This document shows, one piece after another, positions 34,916 to 45,602 of a DNA stretch of 64,000 nt. The first letter of the stretch is position 1. Every line of letters begins with the position of its first letter. The DNA lies in NCBI RefSeq assembly GCF_003123725.1, contig NZ_QETA01000001.1, forward strand, positions 372,001 to 436,000, read 5' to 3'. The position numbers were made by a program, and so were the translations under genes. Under the pieces are notes generated by a model. The model ran no database searches. It was not told the DNA's origin and worked only from the letters and a program-made list of their open reading frames with translations. Origin of the DNA: Corticimicrobacter populi (lineage in GTDB: Bacteria > Pseudomonadota > Gammaproteobacteria > Burkholderiales > Burkholderiaceae_B).

Positions 34916-35536
34916 ATGATGGAATGGATCAATAGGTGGTTTGGCCCCATGCGCAGCCTGTTTCTGCTGGTAGGGGCACTGGCCCTGGCCGGATGCGCCT
35001 CTACGCTGTCCGCACGTGTTACGACTTTCGAGCAATGGCCATCCGGTGTGGAAGGGCAGACTTGGCAGTTTGCGGCTGGCGAGGGCAGTGGGCTGGAAGT
35101 GCAGGCCTATCAGGACATGGTACGAGCCGCCATTGGTGCGACCGGGCTGGTCGAGGCGCAAAATGCGCAGGGCCGTTTCGTGGTTGCACTTGATTACGGC
35201 TCGGAAAGCCAGCCGCGTACGGTGCGTCAGGCAGTGCCGGATCCATTTTTCTATGGTGGTTTTTATGGCCCCCGCTACTGGGGCTGGGGATACGGCCCGT
35301 GGGGCTATGGTCCTGACTGGGTGCCTGTGGAAGTAATTGCACAGCGTAACCACCTGACGGTCAGCATTCGTGACCGCTCGCATGCGGATCAAGAGGTCTA
35401 TCGGTCTACAGCGGTGATCTGGTCTCAGGACGAGGCTCTGGCGAGTGTGATGCCGTATATGGTGAGTGCGGTATTTGATGGTTTTCCCGGTAACAATGGT
35501 GAGGTTAGAACCATCGAATACCGGGAACCCAGGTGA
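34916..35536 (+). CDS. DUF4136-like lipoprotein
   Basis: Predicted outer-membrane or periplasmic lipoprotein of 206 residues. A signal peptide ends in the lipobox LALAGC at about residues 22-27, with Ser at +3 of the acylated Cys segment CAST. After that comes a domain like DUF4136 (TTFEQWP...TWQFA, YQDMVRAAIGATGLVEA) and a Gly/Trp/Tyr-rich loop (GWGYGPWGYGPDW). The function is unknown. TGGAG lies 5 nt before the ATG at 34916. It converges on the H-NS-like gene with a 12-bp gap. Confidence 0.75.
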   Translation: MMEWINRWFGPMRSLFLLVGALALAGCASTLSARVTTFEQWPSGVEGQTWQFAAGEGSGLEVQAYQDMVRAAIGATGLVEAQNAQGRFVVALDYGSESQPRTVRQAVPDPFFYGGFYGPRYWGWGYGPWGYGPDWVPVEVIAQRNHLTVSIRDRSHADQEVYRSTAVIWSQDEALASVMPYMVSAVFDGFPGNNGEVRTIEYREPR

Positions 35537-35548
35537 CACAGAGTAGAA

Positions 35549-35929
35549 TTATTTCTGTATCAGGAAACTATCGCGCTGCTTGCCTTCTGCCTCGGCAGCG
35601 GTAATCCAGCGCGGTGCCTTGCCACGGCCCGTCCAGGTGTCGCCTGTTTCAGGATGACGATACTTGGGTTCTACAGTGCGCTTGGCACGAGGTGCTGCGG
35701 CTTTCTTGGTGCCGGTGCTGTCGGTGCTCTTGACTGCGCTGCGGCGGGCGGCCTTTTCGAATGCGGGGGCCAGTTCTTCCTGGGTAATACCGTATTCTGA
35801 AATGGTGCGAATAATCGATTGGACGATTGGCTTGCGTTGTTTCTGCAGCAGCGCGTCGGCCTGTTTCTGCAGTTTCTGGATTTCCCGTTCGATACGGGCC
35901 TGTTGAGCTGCGTAGTCGCTTCGAGCCAT
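35549..35929 (-). CDS. H-NS family histone-like nucleoid protein
   Basis: DNA-binding nucleoid protein of 126 residues, of the short beta-proteobacterial H-NS type. Residues 1-60 form an oligomerisation coiled coil (EREIQKLQKQADALLQKQR), followed by an Ala/Lys-rich linker. The C-terminal AT-hook-like domain is YRHPETGDTWTGRGKAPRWI, which carries the family GRG core. Such proteins bind and silence AT-rich DNA. Its own upstream region is strongly AT-rich, which suggests autoregulation. Paralogues are usual in this order; none other is in the window. Confidence 0.92.
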   Translation of the reverse strand: MARSDYAAQQARIEREIQKLQKQADALLQKQRKPIVQSIIRTISEYGITQEELAPAFEKAARRSAVKSTDSTGTKKAAAPRAKRTVEPKYRHPETGDTWTGRGKAPRWITAAEAEGKQRDSFLIQK

Positions 35930-36189
35930 TTTTTAATTTTCCTTAATGCTTGCCTGGGAGGTGGGGGCAGAATGCCCTTGATTTCAGCGTAGCTTGTTAT
36001 GGTTTGCCGCCAATATGACGGAATCCCGATTATATACGTATAAATATGCGGTTTAGTATTCGTTAAAATCCGATAAATTGAAAAAAATTATGGCAGGAGC
36101 AGTTCGAAATAGAGCTTGTCTGTAAGCTCGATTGCCTGTTTTCCTGCTGACGTCCGATACAACATCCTTACTCTGCCAGTTTGCGACGA
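35930..36189. promoter_or_regulatory. AT-rich divergent hns-like/tldD region
   Basis: 260 bp, clearly AT-rich between about 36000 and 36095, with the perfect palindrome TATACGTATA at 36033-36042 and poly-A near 36080. It likely holds the promoters of both genes and is a natural H-NS target. I see no gene in it. Confidence 0.45.
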
Positions 36190-37644
36190 ATGAATATTGC
36201 TGAAAATTCCCTGACTATTGCCAAGTCCCTGTTGCTCGATCCCTGGGGACTTTCCGAAAACGATATGGCCCGTGCGCTGGCGGAAATCTTCAACCGTCGG
36301 GTCGATTATGCGGATCTGTATTTTCAATATACGCGCAGTGAAAGCTGGAGCCTGGAAGAGGGCATCGTCAAGACGGGAAGCTTTGCCATCGACCAGGGTG
36401 TCGGAGTACGCGCACTCAGCGGTGATCGCACGGCTTTTGCCTATTCGGAAACGCTGGATCCGGCAGCATTGCTGTCTGCTGCCAGGGCCGTCAAAGGGAT
36501 CGGAGGCAGAGGTCAGGGCAGAGTGAGAATTGCGCCGGCAGACCATGATGCCGCGCAGCATGTCCTGTATCCCGCCCTCGATCCCCTGGCTTCTCTGCCG
36601 GCACCTGACAAGGTCGCCCTGCTGGAACGGGTCGAGGCCATGGCACGACGGAGCGATCCACGCGTCATTCAGGTCATGGCAAGCCTTGGAGCCGAGTACG
36701 ACGTGATCATGGTTGCGGGCAGCGATGGCCGACTGGCAGCCGATGTGCGGCCGCTGGTGCGCCTGTCGCTGACCGTTATCCTGGAGTCCCAGGGGCGTCG
36801 TGAAATCGGGACTGCAGGGGGGGGCGGACGTACAGATCTCTCGTATTTCACCGACGACATTCTGCGCAGCTACGTGGAACGCGCAGTCCACGAGGCTGGC
36901 GTCAATCTCGAGGCCCGACCTGCTCCTGCCGGGGAGATGACCGTCGTGCTGGGCTCAGGCTGGCCGGGTATCCTGCTGCACGAGGCGGTAGGGCATGGTC
37001 TCGAGGGCGACTTCAACCGCAAGGGGTCCAGCATTTTTTCAGGCCAGATCGGACAGCGCGTGGCCTCGCCAGGCGTGACCGTGGTCGATGATGGCACGCT
37101 CGAGGGGCGGCGCGGGTCGCTCAATATCGACGACGAAGGTCATGCGACGCAACGGACCGTGTTGATCGAGGATGGCATCCTCAAGGGGTACATGCAGGAC
37201 AGCCTGAATGCACGCCTCATGAAAACGGCACCGACAGGCAATGGCCGGCGCGAGTCGTTTGCGCATCTGCCGATGCCGCGCATGACCAATACCTATATGC
37301 TGGCTGGACAGCATGATCCGGCCGAAATCATTGCTTCTGTGCGTGATGGTTTGTATGCCGTCAATTTCGGTGGCGGACAGGTGGATATCACCAGTGGCAA
37401 ATTCGTGTTTTCGGCCTCAGAAGCCTATCGCATCGAAAATGGGCGCATTACCTATCCGGTCAAGGGCGCAACGTTGATTGGCAATGGACCCGATGCGATG
37501 AACCGGATCAGTATGATCGGACATGACATGCAGCTTGATTCCGGGGTGGGAACCTGCGGCAAGGAAGGCCAGAGTGTCCCCGTGGGAGTCGGGATGCCGA
37601 CCGTGCGCATGGAGGGTTTGACGGTAGGCGGTACGAATGCCTGA
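36190..37644 (+). CDS. tldD: Metalloprotease TldD
   Basis: Subunit of the TldD/TldE (PmbA) metalloprotease, which degrades unfolded peptides and matures some modified peptides. The 484-residue product has the zinc motif HEAVGH near residue 263 followed by GLEGDFNRKGSS, plus GAEYDVIMVAGSDGRLAADVRP, SLNARLM and MTNTYMLAGQHDPAEII. It ends GVGMPTVRMEGLTVGG. I chose the ATG at 36190; an in-frame TTG at 36181 is possible, and neither has a strong ribosome-binding site. The partner tldE is not in the window. Confidence 0.94.
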   Translation: MNIAENSLTIAKSLLLDPWGLSENDMARALAEIFNRRVDYADLYFQYTRSESWSLEEGIVKTGSFAIDQGVGVRALSGDRTAFAYSETLDPAALLSAARAVKGIGGRGQGRVRIAPADHDAAQHVLYPALDPLASLPAPDKVALLERVEAMARRSDPRVIQVMASLGAEYDVIMVAGSDGRLAADVRPLVRLSLTVILESQGRREIGTAGGGGRTDLSYFTDDILRSYVERAVHEAGVNLEARPAPAGEMTVVLGSGWPGILLHEAVGHGLEGDFNRKGSSIFSGQIGQRVASPGVTVVDDGTLEGRRGSLNIDDEGHATQRTVLIEDGILKGYMQDSLNARLMKTAPTGNGRRESFAHLPMPRMTNTYMLAGQHDPAEIIASVRDGLYAVNFGGGQVDITSGKFVFSASEAYRIENGRITYPVKGATLIGNGPDAMNRISMIGHDMQLDSGVGTCGKEGQSVPVGVGMPTVRMEGLTVGGTNA

Positions 37645-37786
37645 TCGGATTTTTCGATCGCTGTGATCTGATGTTGTTATTAAATGAAATAAATCAGCGT
37701 TCTTATTAATTGAACGCCAGGTTTCATTAAACATTACAGCGTTTGTTTGGATATTCGGAATGTGCAAAGGTATTTGCATAAATGAG

Positions 37787-37834
37787 AAATCCCCTGCCCA
37801 TTGGTCAGCTGACCGAATGGCAGGGGATTTTTTC
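37787..37834 (+). terminator. Intrinsic terminator between tldD and lysS
   Basis: The stem AATCCCCTGCC pairs with GGCAGGGGATT, with GGTCAGCTGACC inside as a second inverted repeat, and is followed by TTTTTCT. It serves tldD on this strand and probably lysS on the other. The AT-rich gap before it (37645-37786) contains a weaker hairpin, GCGTTC / GAACGC, near 37694-37714. Confidence 0.8.
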
Positions 37835-37860
37835 TGGGTATTTTAGTACCCGTACTATTA

Positions 37861-39387
37861 TCAGTCTTCGCGGCGCAGATGCGGGAAAAGAATGACGTCG
37901 CGAATACTGGGGCTATCTGTCAGCAGCATGACCAGGCGATCAATGCCGATCCCGCAGCCACCGGTCGGCGGCATGCCATATTCCAGCGCGCGGATATAGT
38001 CGGCATCGAAATACATGGCTTCCTCATCGCCGGCATCCTTGGCTTCGACCTGTTTGCGGAACCGGTCTGCCTGGTCTTCGGGATCGTTCAGTTCCGAGAA
38101 ACCATTGGCAATTTCGCGACCGGTAATGAACAGTTCGAAGCGCTCCGTAATGCCCGGCTGTGTGTCCGAGGCACGCGCCAGTGGCGAGACCTCGACAGGG
38201 TAGTCGATGATGAACGTCGGGTGCCACAGTTGCGATTCTGCCGTTTCTTCGAACAGGGCCAGTTGCAGCGCACCCTTGCCGGCGCGGGCCAGTTGCGGGC
38301 CGTTGACGTCTGCGCCACGCTTCTTGAGTTCGGTGCGCAGGAAGGCTTCGTCGTCGAGCTGGGCCGCCGTGAAGGACGGCTCGTACTTGAGAATCGCCTC
38401 GACGATAGTCAGGCGATCGAACGGCAGGGAAAGATCCAGCGTGCGCTCCTGGTAGGTCAGTGTGGCGGTGCCAGAGGCGTCGATGGCTGCCTGGCGGATC
38501 AGGGATTCGGTGAAATCCATCAGCCAACGATAGTCTGCGTACGCGGCGTAGAACTCCATCATGGTGAATTCAGGATTGTGCCGGGGGCTGACGCCTTCGT
38601 TGCGGAAGTTGCGGTTGACTTCGAAGACCCGCTCAAAGCCCCCGACGATCAGTCGCTTGAGGTACAGCTCGGGTGCAATGCGCAGGAACATTTCCATGTC
38701 CAGTGCATTGTGGTGCGTGATAAATGGCTTGGCAGCCGCCCCGCCAGGGATGGGGTGCAGCATGGGTGTCTCGACCTCGAGGAAACCATGGTCGATCATG
38801 TGACGGCGAATGCTGCTGATGGCATTGCTGCGTGCGCGGAACGTTTGACGCGTGGCATCGGTCATGACCAGGTCGACATAGCGCTGTCGATAGCGCAGCT
38901 CCTGGTCGGCTACACCGTGGAACTTGTCGGGCAGGGGACGCAGCGACTTGCTCAGCAGGCGGATGGCGCTGGCGTGGATCGACAATTCGCCTTTCTTGGT
39001 CTTGAAGACTGTACCTTCGATGCCCAGGATATCGCCGATATCCCATTGCTTGAATGCGGCATAGGATTCCTCTCCCAGCGCATTGCGATCCAGGTAGATC
39101 TGGATGCGACCGCTGCCATCCTGCAGGGTGGCGAAGCTGGCCTTGCCCATGATGCGCTTGAGCATCATGCGGCCGGCAACGCGGGCCGGTGTCTGCTGCG
39201 CTTCAAGGGTTTCCGCTTCGACTTCGTCGTAGCGGGCGTGCAGGTCGGCGGCGTGATCGGCCGGGACGAAATCGTTGGGATAGGGATTGCCGGCTTCGCG
39301 CAGTTTGCCCAGTTTGGCGCGGCGTTCGGCGATCAGACGGTTCTCGTCCAGGGCAGTGCTATCGGAAGGGGAGGCAGCTTGGGTCAT
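37861..39387 (-). CDS. lysS: Lysyl-tRNA synthetase, class II
   Basis: Charges tRNA-Lys. The 508-residue product has an N-terminal OB-fold anticodon-binding domain ([25 protein letters not shown]) and the class II core: motif 1 [21 protein letters not shown], motif 2 [20 protein letters not shown], and motif 3 [15 protein letters not shown]. Length and motifs are normal. It is the last gene of prfB-SDR-lysS; a prfB-lysS neighbourhood is common in proteobacteria. Confidence 0.97.
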   Translation of the reverse strand: MTQAASPSDSTALDENRLIAERRAKLGKLREAGNPYPNDFVPADHAADLHARYDEVEAETLEAQQTPARVAGRMMLKRIMGKASFATLQDGSGRIQIYLDRNALGEESYAAFKQWDIGDILGIEGTVFKTKKGELSIHASAIRLLSKSLRPLPDKFHGVADQELRYRQRYVDLVMTDATRQTFRARSNAISSIRRHMIDHGFLEVETPMLHPIPGGAAAKPFITHHNALDMEMFLRIAPELYLKRLIVGGFERVFEVNRNFRNEGVSPRHNPEFTMMEFYAAYADYRWLMDFTESLIRQAAIDASGTATLTYQERTLDLSLPFDRLTIVEAILKYEPSFTAAQLDDEAFLRTELKKRGADVNGPQLARAGKGALQLALFEETAESQLWHPTFIIDYPVEVSPLARASDTQPGITERFELFITGREIANGFSELNDPEDQADRFRKQVEAKDAGDEEAMYFDADYIRALEYGMPPTGGCGIGIDRLVMLLTDSPSIRDVILFPHLRRED

Positions 39388-39444
39388 GGTAATCGAAGGA
39401 ATGCGTAAGAGTGCAAAAGAAAAATAGCCTGCTGGCTGTGCGGC

Positions 39445-40254
39445 TCAGTCGTAGTTGCGGATGTCGTCGATCTCGGTCTGGCCGAAGTCGGCACGTGCCA
39501 GGTAAATCAGGATGCGCTCGGCGACATGTTCAGGGGCACTGAGCTGGCCATCGGTGTGTAATGCCTGGAACCGTGCCAGCGCGGGAAATGCTGCCGGGTC
39601 AGCCGCACGGATCTCACCCTGCATGCCGGTATCGACCACGCCCGGTGCCAGGGCTACGACGCGCGCGCCCTGGGCACCCAATGTGGCCTGCTCCTGCTTG
39701 AGGACGCGGGTATACATGTCGAGCGCTGCCTTGGTGGTGCAGTAGGTGGCCCAGCCTGCCATGGGGTTGCGTCCGGCACCCGATGAAATATTGAGTACAC
39801 GGCGATCCTGGCTGCGTCCGGCGCTGGCTTGCAGGAAGGCGGCTGTCAGCGCCATGGGCGCGACGATATTGAGCTGCATGGCCTGGCTGGCCTGATGGAT
39901 CGCTTCTGCCTGCAAGGCCTCGACCGGTACGATGGGAGCGACGGTGCCGGCATTGTTGATCAGCAGCATCCGCTCGGCCTTCCTCGGCAAGGCAGCGATC
40001 ATTTCATTGCAGAGCCGCTGGAGCTGCACGGGATCGGAGAGGTCGCCGGTCAATTGGTGCAACCGGGCACCTGTGCTGCGGGCCTGCCCGGCCAGGGCCG
40101 GGTTGTCTTGGCGGGCCAGGGCGATGACACAGGCATCCGGCCCCAGCAACTGGTGCGCCAGGGCTGCGCCCAGGCCACGTGATGTGCCCGTGACCACGGC
40201 CAGCGTGGTGCAACGTTGGCCGGAGACCGTGGGTGCCGTGTCGGTCTGGCTCAT
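39445..40254 (-). CDS. Short-chain dehydrogenase/reductase
   Basis: Classical SDR of 269 residues with the cofactor loop VVTGTSRGLGAALA near residues 20-33, NNAGTV, a catalytic Ser in LNISSGAGR and YCTTK as the YxxxK motif. NADP preference is plausible from the Arg in the loop, but the substrate is unknown. The ATG at 40254 lies 1 nt after the prfB stop, and the stop is 57 bp before lysS. It is therefore inserted into the prfB-lysS operon. Confidence 0.88.
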   Translation of the reverse strand: MSQTDTAPTVSGQRCTTLAVVTGTSRGLGAALAHQLLGPDACVIALARQDNPALAGQARSTGARLHQLTGDLSDPVQLQRLCNEMIAALPRKAERMLLINNAGTVAPIVPVEALQAEAIHQASQAMQLNIVAPMALTAAFLQASAGRSQDRRVLNISSGAGRNPMAGWATYCTTKAALDMYTRVLKQEQATLGAQGARVVALAPGVVDTGMQGEIRAADPAAFPALARFQALHTDGQLSAPEHVAERILIYLARADFGQTEIDDIRNYD

Positions 40255-40255
40255 C

Positions 40256-41360
40256 TCAGACACCCTGCTTGAGGCTGGCCTGGATGAAGGGATCGAGATC
40301 GCCGTCCAGGACTTTCTGGGTATTGGAAATTTCGACGTTGGTACGCAGATCCTTGATGCGGCTCTGGTCGAGCACGTAGGAACGGATCTGGTGGCCCCAG
40401 CCCACATCGGTCTTGCTGTCTTCCAGTTTCTGCTGCTCGGCCATGCGGTTGCGCATTTCCTGCTCGTACAGGCGGGATTTCAGCATCTGCATGGCTTCGG
40501 CGCGGTTGCGGTGCTGAGAACGGTCGTTCTGGCACTGCACCACGATGCCGCTGGGCATGTGCGTGATCCGGACGGCCGAATCGGTCTTGTTGATGTGCTG
40601 GCCACCCGCACCGCTGGCGCGGTAGGTATCGATGCGCAGGTCGGCCGGATTGATCTCGATTTCAAACGAATCGTCGATCTCGGGATAGACGAAGACGCTG
40701 GCAAAGGATGTGTGGCGTCCGCCAGACGAGTCGAACGGACTCTTGCGTACCAGGCGATGCACGCCGGTTTCGGTACGCAGGAAGCCGAAGGCATGGTCGC
40801 CCTCGATCTTGATCGTGGCCGACTTGATCCCGGCGATATCGCCTTCCGATTCTTCCAGTATCTGCGCTGCGAAACCCTTGCGCTCGGCGTACTTGAGGTA
40901 CTGGCGCAGCAGCATGGAGGCCCAGTCCTGAGCCTCGGTGCCGCCAGCGCCGGCCTGGATGTCCAGGAAGCAGTTGAGTGGATCGGCCGGGTTATTGAAC
41001 ATGCGGCGGAATTCCAGCCCCTCGAGCAGCTCTCGGTAGCCCTCGGCATCCTGCTCGATGGCTTCGAGCGTGGCGTCATCGCTGTCGGCCTTGGCCATTT
41101 CGAACAACTCGAGGCTGTCGGCAATGCCCTGCCCAAGGGTGGTCAGGGTCAGCACGATGTCTTCGAGGGCCTTTTTCTCGCGTCCCAGATCCTGAGCGTG
41201 CTTGGGATCATTCCAGACGTTGGGGTCCTCGAGTTCGGCGTTGACTACATCCAGGCGTTCAGACTTGGCATCGTAGTCAAAGATACCTCCGAAGAATGCC
41301 CGCCCGCTCGGCGTAGTCGTTGAGGCGGGATTCGATCTGGTTCTGGCGTTCTGCTTCCAT
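40256..41360 (-). CDS. prfB: Peptide chain release factor 2, with programmed +1 frameshift
   Basis: RF2 recognises UGA and UAA stop codons and triggers peptide release. The reading starts at the ATG at 41360 ([20 protein letters not shown]), meets an in-frame TGA at codon 28 (41279-41277), and continues after a +1 shift as [19 protein letters not shown]. The full product is 367 residues, close to the usual 365. The anticodon-like tripeptide SPF is in [10 protein letters not shown] and the catalytic GGQ is in [15 protein letters not shown]. The shift is the classic autoregulation of RF2. It heads prfB-SDR-lysS. Confidence 0.97.
41276..41290 (-). promoter_or_regulatory. prfB programmed frameshift site
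   Basis: On the minus strand the site reads GGAGG-TAT-CTT-TGA-C: an internal Shine-Dalgarno-like GGAGG 3 nt before the CTT shift codon, then the TGA stop followed by C. This is the standard RF2 slippery site, at which low RF2 lets the ribosome move +1 past the stop. Confidence 0.95.
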
Positions 41361-41501
41361 CAAAATTATCCTGTGGTGCGCGATCCCGATACATGTTGCA
41401 ACGGATCACGCTAATATTGTGCGAATGGGATTCGAATCCGATTTTAACGCTTCGGGTGGGCGGCATGCCCGCACGATGGCGTATCTACAGGGAGTCCACT
41501 C

Positions 41502-42446
41502 ATGTCCGACACGACCGAACCCCGACTGCAGGCGGTTCTGTGTTCCAGCCCAGGCGGGCTGCATCGCATGGCCTACTGGGAGTGGGGTGCGCCCGATAAT
41601 GACCGTGTCCTGCTGTGCGCGCACGGCCTGACACGTACCGGTCGGGATTTCGATACCCTGGCTCGCCGCCTGGCGCGGCGCTACCGCGTGGTGTGCCCCG
41701 ATGTGGTCGGGCGCGGACGCTCGGACTGGCTGGCGAACACATCATTTTATACGGTTCCGCAATATGTTGGCGATATGCTGACTTTGCTGGCCCGTATCCA
41801 GCCGCGCGAGCTCCATTGGGTAGGGACTTCCATGGGGGGGCTGATCGGCCTGGGGCTGGCGGGCGCGCGTGCCTCGCAGGCCCGGTTGATACGACCAGAG
41901 CCCAACGGGGCATGGTCGCCCATGCCTGCTGAACTGGGGCAGCTGCGTTTTGCCAGCATGACGCTCAACGACGTCGGGCCGCATCTGGAGGCCGGTGCCC
42001 TGGCCCGGATCACCGAATACCTGGCTCAGCCACTGGTGTTTCCTGCCTTTGAGCTAGCCGTGGCGTATGTTCGTCAGGTGTCGGCATCGTTCGGGCCGCA
42101 CAGCGAGACACAGTGGCAGGAGCTGACGCGTCATGTGTTCGTGCAGACGGCTGCCGGCTGGGTCAAGCACTACGATCCGGGCATTGCGCTGGCCGTCAAT
42201 CTCGATGGGGCCGCGCTGGCCATGGGCGAGCAGATCCTGTGGCAGGCATATGCATCGCTCGAATGTCCGGTGCTGATTTGTCGTGGCAACGAGTCGGATC
42301 TGTTCGCACGGCGCACGGCCTATGAAATGCTGGAACGGCACGATCGAGCGCAACTGGCAGAATTCGAAGGCGTGGGCCATGCGCCTACCTTCATGCAGGC
42401 AGAACAACTGGCCGTGCTGGAGGATTTCCTGGCTCAGGCGGTATAG
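41502..42446 (+). CDS. Alpha/beta hydrolase
   Basis: Cytoplasmic hydrolase of 314 residues. It has the oxyanion segment [30 protein letters not shown], the nucleophile elbow GTSMGG (Ser near residue 110), and a C-terminal catalytic His in GVGHAPTFM. The strand-7 acid is probably the Glu/Asp in RGNESDLF. The substrate is unknown; esterase or C-C hydrolase are both possible. It is divergent from prfB and converges on ybeY with a 13-bp overlap. Confidence 0.85.
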   Translation: MSDTTEPRLQAVLCSSPGGLHRMAYWEWGAPDNDRVLLCAHGLTRTGRDFDTLARRLARRYRVVCPDVVGRGRSDWLANTSFYTVPQYVGDMLTLLARIQPRELHWVGTSMGGLIGLGLAGARASQARLIRPEPNGAWSPMPAELGQLRFASMTLNDVGPHLEAGALARITEYLAQPLVFPAFELAVAYVRQVSASFGPHSETQWQELTRHVFVQTAAGWVKHYDPGIALAVNLDGAALAMGEQILWQAYASLECPVLICRGNESDLFARRTAYEMLERHDRAQLAEFEGVGHAPTFMQAEQLAVLEDFLAQAV

Positions 42447-42958
42447 GGATCGGCGATGCCCATACCCGCCAGGATGCGGGTTTCGATGGCTTCCATGGCC
42501 TCGGCCTCATCGGGCTCGATGTGATCAAAGCCCAGCGCATGCAGCACACCGTGTATGGTCAGGTGTGCTGCATGGTGCTGCCACGGTTTGCCCTGTTCGA
42601 CTGCTTCGCGATCCAGCACCGGTACGCACAGCACGATATCGCCAGCCGCGACGCCATCCGGATCGATGCCGTACTCGAAGGTGAGTACATTGGTCGCGTA
42701 GTCACGTTCACGGTAGTCGCGGTTCAGGGACTGGCCTTCCTCGGCATCGACCAGTCGCAGGGTCAGCACGACTTCATTGGCCGGCAGCAGGTCGTGGCGA
42801 TGCAGGTCGCGCAGGGCTGCCTCGGCCCAGCGGCGCAGTTTCCAGCGTGGCAGGCGTGTCTCAGGCATGCCGTATTGCACGGAAAAGTGCAGGGCCGGTG
42901 CGGTCTCGGCAACCTGTGCCGTATTGCGGGCACTTGCCGAAGGATGGCGCTCAGTCAT
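42434..42958 (-). CDS. ybeY: Endoribonuclease YbeY
   Basis: Zinc-dependent RNase involved in 16S rRNA 3' maturation and ribosome quality control. The 174-residue product has the metal motif [11 protein letters not shown] (H-G-x-L-H-x4-D-H type) and the family stretch [19 protein letters not shown] chose the ATG at 42958 (MTERHPSAS), which overlaps the phoH 3' end by 8 bp. It is the last gene of miaB-phoH-ybeY; corC, often next, is absent here. Confidence 0.93.
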   Translation of the reverse strand: MTERHPSASARNTAQVAETAPALHFSVQYGMPETRLPRWKLRRWAEAALRDLHRHDLLPANEVVLTLRLVDAEEGQSLNRDYRERDYATNVLTFEYGIDPDGVAAGDIVLCVPVLDREAVEQGKPWQHHAAHLTIHGVLHALGFDHIEPDEAEAMEAIETRILAGMGIADPYTA

Positions 42959-44027
42959 GGCGATGTCTGCCTTCGTGCCGGTTGTCGCGCGGTGTCTGTT
43001 GCTCAGCTTGATCGTAGGCGTCGACGATGCGCGCCACCAGCGGATGACGTACCACATCCTGACTGGTGAAGGTCGTGGTAGCGATCCCCTGTACATTGGC
43101 CAGCACCCGGGCTGCGTGCGTCAGGCCGCTTTGCTGGCCCTTGGGCAGATCGATTTGCGAGGGGTCGCCGGTAATGACGGCCTTGCTGCCGAAGCCGATC
43201 CGGGTCAGGAACATCTTCATCTGTTCCGGTGTGGTGTTCTGGGCTTCGTCCAGGATCACGAAGGCATGGTTGAGCGTGCGGCCACGCATGTAGGCCAGCG
43301 GTGCGATTTCGATGGTCTGTTTCTCAAACAATCGCTGCACCTTTTCGATGCCCATCAGGTCGTACAGGGCATCGTAGAGCGGGCGCAGATAGGGGTCGAC
43401 CTTCTGTGCCAGATCGCCTGGCAGGAAACCCAGCCGTTCGCCTGCCTCGACGGCGGGCCGGGTCAGGATCAGCCGGTGTACGCTTTCACGCTCCAGCGCG
43501 TCGATGGCGCAGGCCACGGCCAGCCATGTCTTGCCCGTGCCGGCAGGCCCTACGCCAAAGGTGATGTCGTGATCCAGGATGTTCTGCAGATATTCGCGCT
43601 GGCGGGGTGTGCGGGGCCGCAGATCGCTCTTGCGGGTACGCAGCACGATAGGACTGTCCATGGCTATGCCGCTGCTGGCTGTGTCAGGCGTGGTGATATT
43701 GTCTGCGGGCTCAGGGATGCTGTCCTGCGGTCGTCCAGCGCCCATTTCGACCAGCCCCAACTGGATGTCGTCGACCGACAGGGGGCCGTGCCCGGCACGT
43801 TCGTGAAAGACGCGTACGGCCTGGCCGGCCTGCGCGGCACGTTCGCCATCGAGTGTGATGCGGCTGCCGCGCCGGCTCAGGCGCACGCCCCAGCCGTCAG
43901 CCAGCTGGCGCAGGTTTTCATCGAGCGGACCACAGAGATTGGACAACTGTTCGTTGTCGCCATCGAGCAGGATCACGACGGGCAGACGGGAGCCGCCGGC
44001 ATGGCGAGAGGATGAGGATGTATTCAT
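42951..44027 (-). CDS. ybeZ: PhoH-like ATPase (YbeZ)
   Basis: Predicted RNA-associated P-loop ATPase, 358 residues, usually encoded next to ybeY and thought to act with it on ribosomal RNA. Walker A is [10 protein letters not shown] near residue 160, Walker B is [12 protein letters not shown], and [18 protein letters not shown] lies downstream. The N-terminal 90 residues resemble the KH-like region of the family; a low-complexity linker lies at about 100-125. The ATG overlaps the miaB stop by 4 bp. Confidence 0.93.
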   Translation of the reverse strand: MNTSSSSRHAGGSRLPVVILLDGDNEQLSNLCGPLDENLRQLADGWGVRLSRRGSRITLDGERAAQAGQAVRVFHERAGHGPLSVDDIQLGLVEMGAGRPQDSIPEPADNITTPDTASSGIAMDSPIVLRTRKSDLRPRTPRQREYLQNILDHDITFGVGPAGTGKTWLAVACAIDALERESVHRLILTRPAVEAGERLGFLPGDLAQKVDPYLRPLYDALYDLMGIEKVQRLFEKQTIEIAPLAYMRGRTLNHAFVILDEAQNTTPEQMKMFLTRIGFGSKAVITGDPSQIDLPKGQQSGLTHAARVLANVQGIATTTFTSQDVVRHPLVARIVDAYDQAEQQTPRDNRHEGRHRHD

Positions 44028-45478
44028 GCGCGATCTTCCTCCAGGCGGACACGTCCGCGCAGGGTGTTGGTGGTGACGGCGGTAATGTCGATATCGACCA
44101 TCTGGCCGATCAGGCGCTGCGGTGCAGGAAAATTGACCGAGCGGTTGTTTTCGGTCTTGCCGGTCAGCTCGTTCGGATCGCGACGCGACGGCCCTTCGAC
44201 GAGTACGCGCTGTACGCTGCCGACCATGGACTGGCTGATGCCCAGGGCATACTCATTGATATGGGCCTGCAGTCGTTGCAGCCGCTTGAGCTTGACGTCC
44301 TGTGGGGTGTCATCGAGCAGGTCTGCTGCCGGCGTACCGGGGCGGCGCGAATAGACAAACGAGAATGACTGGTCGAAGCCGACATCTTCGATCAGTTTCA
44401 TGGTCTTCTCGAAATCATCCTCGGTTTCTCCCGGAAAACCCACGATGAAGTCGGACGATAGCGACAGATCAGGGCGCACGGCACGCAGCTTGCGGACGAT
44501 GGACTTGAATTCGAGCGTGGTGTAGCCGCGCTTCATGGCGGCCAGGATACGATCACTGCCGGCTTGCACAGGCAGGTGCAGGAATGACACCAGCTTGGGC
44601 AGTTTGCCGTAGGCAGCGATCAGCCGGGGCGTCATTTCCTTGGGATGGGACGTGGTGTAGCGAATCCGCTCCAGTCCGGGAATTTCGTGCAAGTATTCGA
44701 GCAGCATGGCGAAATCGGCGATTTCGCCGCTGTCGCCCATGCTGCCGCGATAGGCGTTGACGTTCTGCCCCAGCAGCGTGACTTCGCGCACGCCCTGGTC
44801 TGCCAGGTCGGCAACCTCCAGCAGCACGTCATCGAACGGACGCGACACTTCAGCCCCGCGCGTATAGGGCACCACACAGAAGCTGCAATACTTGCTGCAA
44901 CCTTCCATGATCGAGACGAATGCCGACGGCCCCTCGACACGCGGAGGCGGCATGGCATCGAATTTTTCGATTTCGGGAAAGCTGATGTCTACCTGCGAGC
45001 GCCCCTGCTCACGGCGGCGCGCGATCAGTTCGGGCAAGCGGTGCAGCGTCTGGGGGCCGAATACCACGTCGACATAGGGTGCCCGCTTGACGATGGCCTC
45101 GCCTTCCTGGCTGGCGACACAGCCGCCCACGCCGATGATCAGCTCCGGGTTCTTGCGTTTCAGGTCGCGCACGCGGCCCAGATCGGAGAAGACTTTCTCC
45201 TGGGCTTTTTCACGCACCGAACAGGTATTGAACAGGATGATATCGGCCTCTTCCGGCGTCTGTGTCAGCTCCAGACCCTGATCGGCATGCAGGACATCGG
45301 CCATCTTGTCCGAGTCGTACTCGTTCATCTGACAGCCGAAGGTGCGGATGTAGAGCTTGCGGGTCGGTCGTGGCGAGCCGTCTGAGGGTTCTGGGACAGC
45401 CAGTGCCGACAGCGCATCGGTCTGGGTGGGAACGGGGGCGGGCGCAATGCCTGCGCGGCGGAGGGCAGTTTCTTTCAT
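44024..45478 (-). CDS. miaB: tRNA methylthiotransferase MiaB
   Basis: Radical-SAM enzyme adding the 2-methylthio group to i6A37 of tRNAs. The 484-residue product has the N-terminal cluster cysteines in FGCQMN, NTCSVRE and GGCVASQ, the radical-SAM triad CSKYCSFC, and a C-terminal TRAM domain from about residue 415. An extra Pro/Ala-rich N-terminal stretch of about 40 residues precedes [11 protein letters not shown] chose the ATG at 45478; the frame is open further to 45553. It is the first gene of miaB-phoH-ybeY. Confidence 0.95.
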   Translation of the reverse strand: MKETALRRAGIAPAPVPTQTDALSALAVPEPSDGSPRPTRKLYIRTFGCQMNEYDSDKMADVLHADQGLELTQTPEEADIILFNTCSVREKAQEKVFSDLGRVRDLKRKNPELIIGVGGCVASQEGEAIVKRAPYVDVVFGPQTLHRLPELIARRREQGRSQVDISFPEIEKFDAMPPPRVEGPSAFVSIMEGCSKYCSFCVVPYTRGAEVSRPFDDVLLEVADLADQGVREVTLLGQNVNAYRGSMGDSGEIADFAMLLEYLHEIPGLERIRYTTSHPKEMTPRLIAAYGKLPKLVSFLHLPVQAGSDRILAAMKRGYTTLEFKSIVRKLRAVRPDLSLSSDFIVGFPGETEDDFEKTMKLIEDVGFDQSFSFVYSRRPGTPAADLLDDTPQDVKLKRLQRLQAHINEYALGISQSMVGSVQRVLVEGPSRRDPNELTGKTENNRSVNFPAPQRLIGQMVDIDITAVTTNTLRGRVRLEEDRA

Positions 45479-45602
45479 GGCGGTGCCGTAGCGGGTGAAT
45501 ATCCCGGGGGCGGGGATGGTGTGGTTCAAAAAATTGCCGGACGTATCCCGCAAGGTGAGGCGTCCGGTGGGTGAACGAAAAGGCCGGAGGCTGTTCGTCC
45601 AG

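Noticed and set aside
41439-41452. GGATTCGAATCC resembles a tRNA T-arm
   Set aside because: No acceptor stem, D-arm or anticodon arm can be built around it. It is a short palindrome in the prfB/hydrolase gap.
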